Part shown: piece by piece, positions 1 through 7,236 of the stretch
Layout: the number at the start of each line of letters is the position of its first letter
Numbering within the stretch: the first letter of the stretch is position 1
Origin: Chitinophagaceae bacterium
GTDB lineage: Bacteria; Bacteroidota; Bacteroidia; Chitinophagales; Chitinophagaceae
Direction of reading: 5' to 3'
Length of the DNA: 64,000 nt
NCBI GenBank assembly: GCA_014379965.1
Contig: JACMKU010000084.1
Location: 1-64,000 of the forward strand
Program-made: the position numbers and the translations under genes
The notes under the pieces: generated by a model
Database searches by the model: none
What the model was told of the DNA's origin: nothing
What the model saw: the letters and a program-made list of their open reading frames with translations, nothing else

Positions 1-339
1 ATCGTAGATAGTAAAATTGTTAGGATAGCCCAGGCGTTGCGCCTCAGCACGCAGAACTCGGGCGAACACGCTGTGAAAGGTGCCAATGTAGAGATTCCGG
101 GCCTCATTGTTCCCAAGGATCCTTTCTACCCGCTCCTTCATCTCCTTTGCCGCCTTATTTGTGAATGTTAACGCGAGTATGTTGAATGAATCTACACCAT
201 TGGCCATCAGGTGTGCGATCCTGGTAGTGAGCACCTTTGTCTTGCCGCTTCCCGCCCCGGCCACAATCATCAAAGGGCCCTCGATATGCAATACTGCCTC
301 CCGCTGCGGCTCATTCAATCCTTTCAGGTAATCGATCAT
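1..339 (-). CDS. UvrD/PcrA-type superfamily 1 DNA helicase, N-terminal part (cut by window edge)
   Basis: Only the first 113 codons lie in the window; the gene runs off the left end. The product is an ATP-dependent 3'-5' DNA helicase of the UvrD/PcrA/Rep group, which acts in nucleotide excision repair and replication restart in the cytoplasm. Visible motifs in order are the Q motif (LNEPQREAV, residues 8-16), Walker A (AGAGSGKT, about 27-34), motif Ia (TFTNKAAKEM, about 58-67) and GTFHS (about 87-91). The ATG at 339 gives the canonical start just before the Q motif. A small Asn/Lys-rich gene lies 88 nt upstream on the same strand. UvrD and PcrA cannot be told apart from this fragment. Confidence 0.93.
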   Translation of the reverse strand, partial: MIDYLKGLNEPQREAVLHIEGPLMIVAGAGSGKTKVLTTRIAHLMANGVDSFNILALTFTNKAAKEMKERVERILGNNEARNLYIGTFHSVFARVLRAEAQRLGYPNNFTIYD

Positions 340-427
340 GTCCGCAAGTTACACGATACCCCGTAATGGAGGGGTTGAGGTGGAAAAAACTTGGTAGCAA
401 AAAAACGGGATTGCCCGGTAATTCGCA

Positions 428-577
428 TCAGGATCCACGCTGCGATCCACCAGTAAGCTTTGTATTCTTAGCCATGGCCTTGGAGTTGGTCTTACCCTTT
501 TGTGGGAAACCCGGCCCGGTGCGCTGTTGCTGGTTCTTTTTCTTGTCTTTCTTATTGTTGTTGTTCAAAAGTGACAT
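428..577 (-). CDS. Small basic Asn/Lys/Gln-rich protein (49 aa), unknown function
   Basis: A 49-residue open frame starting MSLLNNNNKKDKKKNQQQ and ending TGGSQRGS. It has no signal peptide, no membrane segment and no cysteine, and is strongly basic and low in complexity, so it is probably disordered. It sits 88 nt upstream of the helicase gene on the same strand. The codon pattern is coherent and the opposite-strand frame contains nothing recognisable, which is why I call this strand coding. It could be a nucleic-acid-binding accessory peptide, but that is inference from charge alone. I do not recognise a named family. Confidence 0.6.
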   Translation of the reverse strand: MSLLNNNNKKDKKKNQQQRTGPGFPQKGKTNSKAMAKNTKLTGGSQRGS

Positions 578-624
578 AGGACGAGTGTTTACGCAAATTT
601 AGTGATTCATCTGGAAATTCAGCT

Positions 625-798
625 ATGGGTTATCGTTGATGAGTTACAGGTTATGAGTTACGAGTGATGTGTGGGCACTCCGCCAATCCATCATAATTTA
701 TATTCGAGATTACAACTATGTAAAGTCTGTTCCACTGGGGTACACGTAACCCATAACTCATAACCCGTAACTCATCAACCATAACCGTAATTCATCAC
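625..798. repeat. Intergenic hairpin element E1, word family GGTTATGAGTTAC
   Basis: The left arm (625-669) carries variants of GGTTATGAGTTACGAGTG and the right arm (741-797) their reverse complement (ACCCATAACTCATAACCCG). The spacer holds TTCGA at 703-707. The right arm contains the stop codon of the barrel gene ending at 795. Confidence 0.85.
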
Positions 799-1982
799 AA
801 ACCGTACCCCACACCAAAAGTTAGAGGAATCATAACCCCTTCGTTCTTAGGAAAAATATTGCCATTGGAAAAATGTGCAATCTTGATTTCCGCATTCAGG
901 CGTTTTTTTTGTCCCGCAAAGATGCCCAGACCCATGAAATCCTGGAAGGTGAATCGCTTCCCGGTTTGCTTCTCGTCGATGATAGGCTTCGAGATAAATG
1001 TTGGGCCCGCTAGCGAGTAGGCCACATACCAATCGATCGATTTGCTTCTGAGTGCGGTAAACCGAAAGACCGGAAAAAGGGAGAGCGTGAAGAAGTTTTC
1101 TCCGCCCTTCGTCTTCCACCAGCCTGCGGTCGCGCCCCAATCGAATGAGAAGACCTTTCTGCTATGAAAAATGTTTCTTTGATATTGAACTGTGATCCCA
1201 CGCTTCACCCTTACTTGTCCGCCCCAGAAGATCGGAATCGTCTTGGAGAAAAGCTGGTTGATGCCATAGCCCAACTGATTTGTCGTAAACCCTATTTGCA
1301 CGAGCTCACCGGGAAAAGAATACATGACTGTGTTCCGTTCTACCTTTTCCTTCGATAGCGGTCGCATCGTATAGTTGACTCCTGTGGAATAAAAAACAGT
1401 TGCGGGTTGCCTGGCTCTTGCATGTGCTGGCGATCCCATGACGCGTGAAGTAAAACTCCAATTCCTGTTTAACTGGTATTCAATTCCGACACCAAGCAAA
1501 ATAGAGGCGTAGTTGGCATCCTTAACTACCACCTTATCGCCAATTATGAAACCGCTCCTCGTGATGATTCCAAGACCGGCCTCAATGCCTGCCTTCCACT
1601 TCTTCGTAAGTGGAATCGATCCATTAATGGTTATTCCCGCCACATTCATACCTACTTCGTGAGTAGCTCCGCTCCCATTGATATTCTTATACTGTATCCA
1701 ACCCACAGGACGCATATAGCTGATCTGTGCAGAGAGGTTATCGTTGAAACGGTGACCAAAAAGGAAGATTCTTACGGCGGCATGTGGAACTCGGATTTCT
1801 TCAGCAGCAAACCCCAGCTCCAATTGAGCCGCTGTGAAACGATAATTAATGTATCCTAGTTCAACGCCAGTGAATGAATTGGAAAGAGCGCGTGGATATT
1901 GCGCCCGCGTATCCTGCGAATGAGAAAGACAGGCATACAACAAACCGGATATTAACCAAAAGCTTCTTGCGAGAGCAACCAC
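795..1982 (-). CDS. Outer-membrane protein with C-terminal PagL-like lipid A deacylase (acyloxyacyl hydrolase) barrel
   Basis: A 395-residue secreted protein with an N-terminal signal sequence (residues about 1-24). The first half (about 30-205) looks like an outer-membrane beta barrel of its own. The second half (about 215-395) matches the PagL type, with the conserved stretch AEIKIAHFSNGN near the C-terminus supplying the His and Ser expected of the catalytic pair. PagL enzymes remove the 3-O acyl chain of lipid A in the outer membrane. The start is GTG at 1982, 17 nt after the nagA stop, so the two genes are probably co-transcribed. Known PagL is about 150-190 residues, so this is a two-barrel architecture. 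Enzyme activity is inferred; the N-terminal barrel's role is unknown. Confidence 0.78.
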   Translation of the reverse strand: MVALARSFWLISGLLYACLSHSQDTRAQYPRALSNSFTGVELGYINYRFTAAQLELGFAAEEIRVPHAAVRIFLFGHRFNDNLSAQISYMRPVGWIQYKNINGSGATHEVGMNVAGITINGSIPLTKKWKAGIEAGLGIITRSGFIIGDKVVVKDANYASILLGVGIEYQLNRNWSFTSRVMGSPAHARARQPATVFYSTGVNYTMRPLSKEKVERNTVMYSFPGELVQIGFTTNQLGYGINQLFSKTIPIFWGGQVRVKRGITVQYQRNIFHSRKVFSFDWGATAGWWKTKGGENFFTLSLFPVFRFTALRSKSIDWYVAYSLAGPTFISKPIIDEKQTGKRFTFQDFMGLGIFAGQKKRLNAEIKIAHFSNGNIFPKNEGVMIPLTFGVGYGL

Positions 1983-2001
1983 GATACTAAATATTGTTTG
2001 T

Positions 2002-3150
2002 CTATTGTGTCAACCCTGATATATCTGAGTCATCGTTCATAATCACCATCCTGGCTGAATACCCCTTTGCAATCATGCCATGTGTCTTCCCGATGCCAAT
2101 CAGCTTCGCGGGGTATAGGCTGCACATCCGTATGGCCTCACCGAGTTCTATGCCGCATTTCGTCACCAGATTTTTCACCGCAAGGCCCATGTTTAAGGCT
2201 GACCCGCTGAGGATGCCCGACGACTCATATTTATCACCTGCCCGTTGATGAGGGTAATAGCCATTATCCGTTTCTGTGACCGCATCGGTAATGACGAAGA
2301 GTCTTTCCCGCATTATCTTCTTTGCTATTCTTACTGATGAAAAGTCTGCATGATATCCGTCAGGAATAATGCTCGCCATCACTGATGGGTGATCAAAGGT
2401 GGCTCCCACAAGTCCTGCTTGCCGGTGTTGAAACGGACTCATGGCATTATATAAATGTGTGACCGTTGGAATTCCCGCATCAAATCCTTCCATCGCTTGC
2501 TGGTAAGTCGCATTGCTATGACCGGCAGATAAGACGATTCCCCGTGAACGAATGAGATCGATGACTTCCCTACTGCAAACTTCAGGGGCCAGTGTTATCA
2601 TCTTTATTACATCCTTACCATAATCGAGAAGGTCGCGTACCTGGTTGGTGGATGGGGAATGGATGAGCTTCTCAATGTGTGCTCCCCTTTTGGCTGGATT
2701 AATCCATGGGCCTTCGATGTGTAGACCTAGCACTCCCTGTCCCCCCTCCCTCGAGTATGACCTCACGGCGTCGATGCAGTCATGAAATACTGCATACGTA
2801 TTAGTAGCCACAGTCGGCAAACATAGTGTTGCTCCACCAATGGCACAATAGTCTACGAGTTTCTTAAGTGAGTCGGCTTCCGGAAATGCGGCGAGCAGCT
2901 TACCATAGGCACCATAGATCTGTAAATCAATAAAGGCTGGTGCCAATAAAAGCTTAGGAAAACTTACATTTTCTGTCCCTGCTGGAACTTTTTCTATTGG
3001 TACCACATCACTGATCACTCCATCTTCCGCGAGTATGGCCATGCCTGACATCCAGGCTTCACCGGTGAAGATCTTATCGGCGGTATATGCTTTTGAGTTG
3101 CGCAGAAAGTAATTTCTGTAAAAATACCGGATAAGATGGAAAGTGTGCAT
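2002..3150 (-). CDS. nagA: N-acetylglucosamine-6-phosphate deacetylase
   Basis: A 382-residue amidohydrolase that deacetylates GlcNAc-6-phosphate during amino-sugar and peptidoglycan recycling. Motifs seen: HIEGPWINPAKRGAH (substrate loop), AGHSNATY and THLYNAMSP (metal-binding histidines), DGYHAD, and ITDAV holding the catalytic Asp. An ATG at 3171 would lie inside the long inverted repeat upstream, so I prefer the ATG at 3150; even then the first 20 residues extend beyond the usual family start (AYTADKIFTG), and a downstream start is possible. It leads into the deacylase-like gene. No nagB or sugar transporter gene is adjacent. Confidence 0.93.
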   Translation of the reverse strand: MHTFHLIRYFYRNYFLRNSKAYTADKIFTGEAWMSGMAILAEDGVISDVVPIEKVPAGTENVSFPKLLLAPAFIDLQIYGAYGKLLAAFPEADSLKKLVDYCAIGGATLCLPTVATNTYAVFHDCIDAVRSYSREGGQGVLGLHIEGPWINPAKRGAHIEKLIHSPSTNQVRDLLDYGKDVIKMITLAPEVCSREVIDLIRSRGIVLSAGHSNATYQQAMEGFDAGIPTVTHLYNAMSPFQHRQAGLVGATFDHPSVMASIIPDGYHADFSSVRIAKKIMRERLFVITDAVTETDNGYYPHQRAGDKYESSGILSGSALNMGLAVKNLVTKCGIELGEAIRMCSLYPAKLIGIGKTHGMIAKGYSARMVIMNDDSDISGLTQ

Positions 3151-3400
3151 GCCCGAAAGACCGGCCGACACCCGAGTGCCGCGTCATTGCGAGGCCTTAG
3201 TGAAAATGGTAATAAGAAAATTTCGTGGAGGCCGAAGCAATCTCCTCGATTTCGAATCCTGGTGGAGGAGATTGCTTCGGCCTTCAGGAAGATTCTTTGA
3301 TGGGATGTTACCTATGGCCTCGCAATGACGCGGTACTCGGGTGTCGGCCGGTCTTCCGGTCTTCGGTCTTCCGGACTTTCGGACTTTCGCTCTTTCTTAG
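3143..3400. repeat. Nested palindromic element E2 (CGTCATTGCGAGG / GAAGCAATCT type)
   Basis: The outer arms are 38 nt each (3159-3196 and 3316-3353) with one mismatch. Nested inside are perfect 19-nt arms (3229-3247 and 3265-3283) containing GCCGAAGCAATCTCC. The centre holds TTTCGAA. A run of GGTCTTCCGG / GGACTTTCGG words follows to 3395, abutting the stop codon of the response regulator gene. Confidence 0.92.
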
Positions 3401-4083
3401 GTCACCACAAACCTGTACCCTATCCCCTTAATAGTAATGATCTCCACGGAAGGGTCCTCGCGGAGGTAACTACGAAGTTTGGTGATATATACATCCAGGT
3501 TGCGGGAGTTGAAAAATGAATCATTTCCCCAAAGGAGATTGAGAATTTCTTTCCTGTCGATAATCTTGTCCCGATGCTGGTACAACAGCTTAAGCAATTC
3601 ACTCTCACGAAACGATAGTTTGCGATCTTCCTTACCTGTGCTAAGCACCTGGCGGTGTATCTGGAAATTGTATTTACCCATCGTCACATTATCATTTATC
3701 AATCGTTGCGATCCTTCGGTCTTATTGCGCAAGAGATTTTGAATACGTACGATAAGTTCCTCCATGCTAAAAGGCTTTCGGAGATAGTCATTGCCACCGA
3801 CGGTAAAACCCTTTACGACATCTTCTGTCTGTGTCTTGGCTGTGAGGAAAATGATGGGTACATTCTCATTCAACGATCGGATCTCATCGGCAATAGTGAA
3901 TCCATCTTTATTGGGAAGCATTACGTCCAACACGCAGATATCTGGATTCGTGGACCTGAAAAGGTCGGTGGCTTTGCCGCCATCGCTTTCCATGACCACT
4001 TCGAAACCTCGACTTTCAAGACTTTCCTTTACAATCTTGGCTAGGAACTGTTCGTCTTCAACATAGAATACTTTAACGGCCAT
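3397..4083 (-). CDS. OmpR/PhoB-family response regulator
   Basis: A 228-residue two-component regulator. The receiver domain (about 1-120) has the acidic pair E9/D10, phosphoacceptor D53 in LDVMLPNKDG, T81 and K103 (RKP). The C-terminal winged-helix domain (about 130-228) ends with IITIKGIGYRF, typical of the Trans_reg_C family. It binds DNA when phosphorylated. The gene lies 23 nt after the histidine kinase gene and is surely its partner. The target genes are unknown; the downstream envelope genes (nagA, lipid A deacylase) lie beyond a hairpin element, so a regulatory link to them is only a guess. Confidence 0.96.
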   Translation of the reverse strand: MAVKVFYVEDEQFLAKIVKESLESRGFEVVMESDGGKATDLFRSTNPDICVLDVMLPNKDGFTIADEIRSLNENVPIIFLTAKTQTEDVVKGFTVGGNDYLRKPFSMEELIVRIQNLLRNKTEGSQRLINDNVTMGKYNFQIHRQVLSTGKEDRKLSFRESELLKLLYQHRDKIIDRKEILNLLWGNDSFFNSRNLDVYITKLRSYLREDPSVEIITIKGIGYRFVVT

Positions 4084-4106
4084 GGGTCTAGTGTTTTCTG
4101 CTTGAT

Positions 4107-5822
4107 TTAACGGGATGCGGCATAAGGCATCTTGGTAGTGAAGGTACTTCCCTGTCCGAATACGCTTTCGGCAAACACCTCGCCCTGGTGACGACGAATG
4201 ACCTCGGCCACATAACTCAGGCCAAGACCATACCCCTTGATGTTATGCTGATCACCGGTGGGCACCCGGAAGAATTTCTCGAATATCTTATTCTTATACG
4301 CAGGCTCTATACCGATGCCGTTATCCTTCACGCTCAATTCAAGGTAGGAAGGAAAAGACGAAAGACGGATTTCGATCACCGGATTCTCCTTACTGTACTT
4401 GAGTGCATTGTCAACCAGGTTATAGATAACGCTCGTGATATGCAGTTTGTCTGCTTCTATGATGAAGTTGGTTCCTTCTATATGCAATTTCACTGTCGCA
4501 TGGAATTTTTCAAACTGGAGCTTCATACTATTCAATACTTCCTTTATCAACTGGCGGCAGTCGATCTGCTCCTTCTTAAGTTCCATTTCCTGTTTCTCGA
4601 ACATGGAAAGCTTTAGAACCTTATCCACCAGGAGGCTTAATCGTTGCAGCTCACTCTGGGATATGTCCAGGTATTCGCGTGTACGTTCCGGATCGTGAAT
4701 GGCATTGAAGTTCTTAAGTGCTTCGATGGCGACGCCTACTGTGGCGATCGGCGTCTTGAGCTCGTGAGTTATGTTACTGATAAACTGATTTTTCAACTCT
4801 GCGAGTCTGCGTTGTTTAAGCAGGCTCCTGTAGAGCAGTACGAATGAAGCGATAGTCAAACCGACGAGGAAGAACGAAAAGAGGATCGGTAGTTTTAACT
4901 GCTTTAATATATAGGTCACTTTGTTGTTAAGGCTCAGCCGGTATGTGATTGGGTTTACGAATCCTACGGTAACCTCGTTGATGTCATCAGACATCTCACC
5001 AGCACTATCGACACGTGATACGGAAAATGATAGGTCCAACTTTTCCTGATCCAACTTCTGCGAAAACGCAGCATGAAGCTCCTTAAGCGTAACAGAATCC
5101 TTTATGGAAATGGAATCGACACTATAAAGAAATTGAAACACGGCATCTCTCCCACGGCCACCCGGTGTTCCGCGTTGCTCAAAAACGCCCTCAACTTTAG
5201 CGCCGGGAATGTGAGTATCGATCAAGACGTCCCTGTTTTTAGTAACAGAGTCGAGATTTTCCTTTTTCCTATGTATAGCTATCAGATTTCTATCATTCTT
5301 TCCTTCTTTATCCAGGGATTCAATATCGATTTGCCTTAATACGCGCGGATCCAGTTTCAACACGGAGTCACTCCCGGAAACAGTAACTGTTCGATGGTTG
5401 TTGTAGATGAAGGATCCCCGGCGACCAGGAACATTAACCGTATCGCCTTGGGTAATAATGATAGTCTTTCCCGAACCCGTATCGCCATACTCCCTCATTT
5501 TCTCCTGGAGTAAGTTGATCATGGTGATAGGTGGTTCTTTATCTCCAATGTTTGAAGTTTCCGAGTAAGTGCGTACTTTCTTTGGAGGGCGTTTCGTTTG
5601 AACAGGGCGATTGGGAGGAGTTCCCGTTTCTACTAATACCTTCTCAAGCTTCATCTTTGATGCCTGGAGTGTCATTAGAGTCTGTCTAAAAGCAGCGCTC
5701 GTTTTCAATTCCAGTGATTGCTTTTCGCGATCGTAGTTATTGTTCAACCAATAGAGCTGAAATCCTGTGATGCCCAGGATCGTAATACCCATCAATATTG
5801 CCAACCACCGCAGCTTTTGCAT
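4107..5822 (-). CDS. Membrane sensor histidine kinase (BaeS/PhoR-like)
   Basis: A 571-residue kinase. Transmembrane helices lie at about 6-26 and 311-333, enclosing a periplasmic sensor region of roughly 285 residues that matches no family I recognise and includes a basic Pro-rich stretch (about 65-85). HisKA follows with phosphoacceptor H353 (SNITHELKTP), then HATPase_c with the N box (NLVDNALKYS), DNGIGIEP and the GYGLGLSYV lid. There is no HAMP domain. It phosphorylates the response regulator encoded 23 nt downstream. A TACATTTG -7 box lies 17 nt upstream of the ATG. Confidence 0.95.
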   Translation of the reverse strand: MQKLRWLAILMGITILGITGFQLYWLNNNYDREKQSLELKTSAAFRQTLMTLQASKMKLEKVLVETGTPPNRPVQTKRPPKKVRTYSETSNIGDKEPPITMINLLQEKMREYGDTGSGKTIIITQGDTVNVPGRRGSFIYNNHRTVTVSGSDSVLKLDPRVLRQIDIESLDKEGKNDRNLIAIHRKKENLDSVTKNRDVLIDTHIPGAKVEGVFEQRGTPGGRGRDAVFQFLYSVDSISIKDSVTLKELHAAFSQKLDQEKLDLSFSVSRVDSAGEMSDDINEVTVGFVNPITYRLSLNNKVTYILKQLKLPILFSFFLVGLTIASFVLLYRSLLKQRRLAELKNQFISNITHELKTPIATVGVAIEALKNFNAIHDPERTREYLDISQSELQRLSLLVDKVLKLSMFEKQEMELKKEQIDCRQLIKEVLNSMKLQFEKFHATVKLHIEGTNFIIEADKLHITSVIYNLVDNALKYSKENPVIEIRLSSFPSYLELSVKDNGIGIEPAYKNKIFEKFFRVPTGDQHNIKGYGLGLSYVAEVIRRHQGEVFAESVFGQGSTFTTKMPYAASR

Positions 5823-5839
5823 ACAAGAAATTTACAAGG

Positions 5840-5847
5840 CAAATGTA
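5840..5847 (-). promoter_or_regulatory. Predicted -7 box of the histidine kinase/response regulator operon
   Basis: TACATTTG on the minus strand matches the Bacteroidota -7 consensus TAnnTTTG. It lies 17 nt upstream of the ATG at 5822. No clear -33 TTG is seen. Confidence 0.6.
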
Positions 5848-5933
5848 GACCAATGTTCGCCCCGGGATGAATGCTTTAACCTTTATTAACCTAATTGAAA
5901 GGTGGGTTAACTCACATTGCCCTACCCCTGGTA

Positions 5934-5941
5934 TAGCTTTG
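5934..5941 (+). promoter_or_regulatory. Predicted -7 box of the GLPGLI gene
   Basis: TAGCTTTG matches TAnnTTTG, 18 nt before the ATG at 5960. It supports that start over the upstream in-frame ATG at 5867, which lies before the promoter. Confidence 0.6.
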
Positions 5942-5959
5942 GTTCAAAACAAACAATTT

Positions 5960-6766
5960 ATGAAGAAAATACTAATCGCGGCTGGTGCACTCATGACGGT
6001 GATACCTGGCATCGCCCAGCAAACGGAAGGGAAAGTGACTTATGAACGCACCATGGTAATGCAGATCCGCCTCAACGATGGCCATATGAGTGAACAATTA
6101 CAGAATTCTCTTCCGCGTTCGAGGAAGGACAATTTTGACCTGGTATTTGGCAACAACCAATCTGTATGGCGGATAGCAGAAAAAGAAGAAGACGATGCAA
6201 CATCATTCGGTGACAACGGCGGTATCCAGATCCGCATGGTTGGCGGTGGAGCCGACGATGTGGTGTACACCAATTTTGAAAACCGCACACGGACTGAACA
6301 GCGGGAAATGTTTGACAAGAAATTTATCATTAATGATAGCATCCGTCCTATGAAGTTGAAGATGACTTCCGAGACTAAGACCATTCTCGATCATCCCTGC
6401 ATGAAAGCAACCACTACCATCATTGGTAAAAGGTCGACGATGTCCATGGATAATGGCAATATGGAAAGAAAGGAGGTAGACGATACGTCCTACATCGTTG
6501 CGTGGTTCGCTACCGATATACCCGTCACTGCAGGACCCGCTGAGTACCAGGGTCAGCTACCAGGACTCATTCTCGAACTAGACGTGAACAATGGAAGACA
6601 GGTATTCAAGGCCATTAATTATTCATCGAAAGCAGACTTCGCGCTTATCAAAGCCCCAACAGGAAAAAAACATTACACACAGGAAGAATTCCGCAAAGAG
6701 AGAGACAAAATGTTGGAAGAAATGAACAAGAATGGAAATGGAGGGGGAAGAGTGATGCGGTTTTGA
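5960..6766 (+). CDS. GLPGLI family secreted protein
   Basis: A 268-residue protein with a signal peptide (KKILIAAGALMTVIPGIAQ). It carries the hallmark segment LPGLILELDVNNG near residue 195, the conserved core of the GLPGLI family, a Bacteroidota-specific group of periplasmic or surface proteins without a known biochemical role. The C-terminus is Gly/Asn-rich (NGNGGGRVMRF). The start at 5960 is chosen because it begins the signal peptide and follows a -7 box. GLPGLI genes often sit near TonB-receptor-like barrel genes; here one lies convergently downstream. A role in assembling or assisting that receptor is inference. Confidence 0.88.
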   Translation: MKKILIAAGALMTVIPGIAQQTEGKVTYERTMVMQIRLNDGHMSEQLQNSLPRSRKDNFDLVFGNNQSVWRIAEKEEDDATSFGDNGGIQIRMVGGGADDVVYTNFENRTRTEQREMFDKKFIINDSIRPMKLKMTSETKTILDHPCMKATTTIIGKRSTMSMDNGNMERKEVDDTSYIVAWFATDIPVTAGPAEYQGQLPGLILELDVNNGRQVFKAINYSSKADFALIKAPTGKKHYTQEEFRKERDKMLEEMNKNGNGGGRVMRF

Positions 6767-6826
6767 GGCAAGAAGCAATAGGCAATGGGCAATAGGCAAG
6801 AGCCAACTGGCAATAAGCAATAAGGA
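6767..6826. repeat. Element E3 left part, word family GGCAATA
   Basis: Degenerate tandem words GCAATAGGCAATGGGCAATAGGCAA start at the GLPGLI stop codon. The complementary words lie at 7119-7236, at the end of the convergent receptor gene, so the pair could form one long-range stem. Confidence 0.75.
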
Positions 6827-6850
6827 ACTCAATAGAATTTGAAACTTAAA

Positions 6851-6881
6851 AGACGGCAGTGGAGACTGGCCGTCTTTTTTT
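6851..6881 (+). terminator. Intrinsic terminator after the GLPGLI gene
   Basis: Stem AGACGGC / GCCGTCT (6851-6857 with 6869-6875) is followed by a run of seven T. Confidence 0.8.
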
Positions 6882-7022
6882 GTATCTATTAAATCTTGCG
6901 GGTGTTTGATTTAGTATTTAGAGAGTTTCGATATCTGCCTGAACAGTTTTCTCTTGGCCTGTAGGACCAACCTTTTTACCGATCATTAGGTCACTTCTAA
7001 AACTTAAAGCCTACTACTCCTA

Positions 7023-7061
7023 ACAAACAAAACAGGCGGTCAGTTTTCACTGCCGCCTGTT
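7023..7061 (-). terminator. Intrinsic terminator after the first barrel receptor gene
   Basis: Arms AACAGGCGG (7031-7039) and CCGCCTGTT (7053-7061) are perfect. Read on the minus strand they are followed by TTGTTTG. This serves the gene ending at 7225. Between the two terminators (6882-7022) I see nothing else. Confidence 0.7.
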
Positions 7062-7118
7062 AACATTAAATTTTGATTGCATTATCCGAAGCTCTGTCTA
7101 ATTGGATATTGCCTACAG

Positions 7119-7236
7119 TAACTTGCCCATTGCCTATCGCCTATCGCCTATCGCCTATCGCCTATCGCCTATCGCCTATCGCCTATCGCCTATTGCCTAT
7201 TGCCCATTGCCCATTACCTATCGCCTATCGCGATAT
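7119..7236. repeat. Element E3 right part: heptad array GCCTATC
   Basis: About fourteen consecutive 7-bp units of GCCTATC, GCCTATT or GCCCATT (7132-7230), the reverse complement of GGCAATA-type words. The stop codon of the receptor gene (7225-7227) lies inside the array. Confidence 0.9.

Noticed and set aside
237-602. Plus-strand frame of 121 codons near the left end
   Set aside because: It overlaps the helicase start and the small Asn/Lys-rich gene on the other strand and has a random composition.
5867-5959. Upstream start of the GLPGLI gene
   Set aside because: It lies before the predicted -7 box and would bury the signal peptide.
7119-7236. Regular repeats resembling a CRISPR array
   Set aside because: Units are 7 bp and contiguous, with no spacers and no cas genes.
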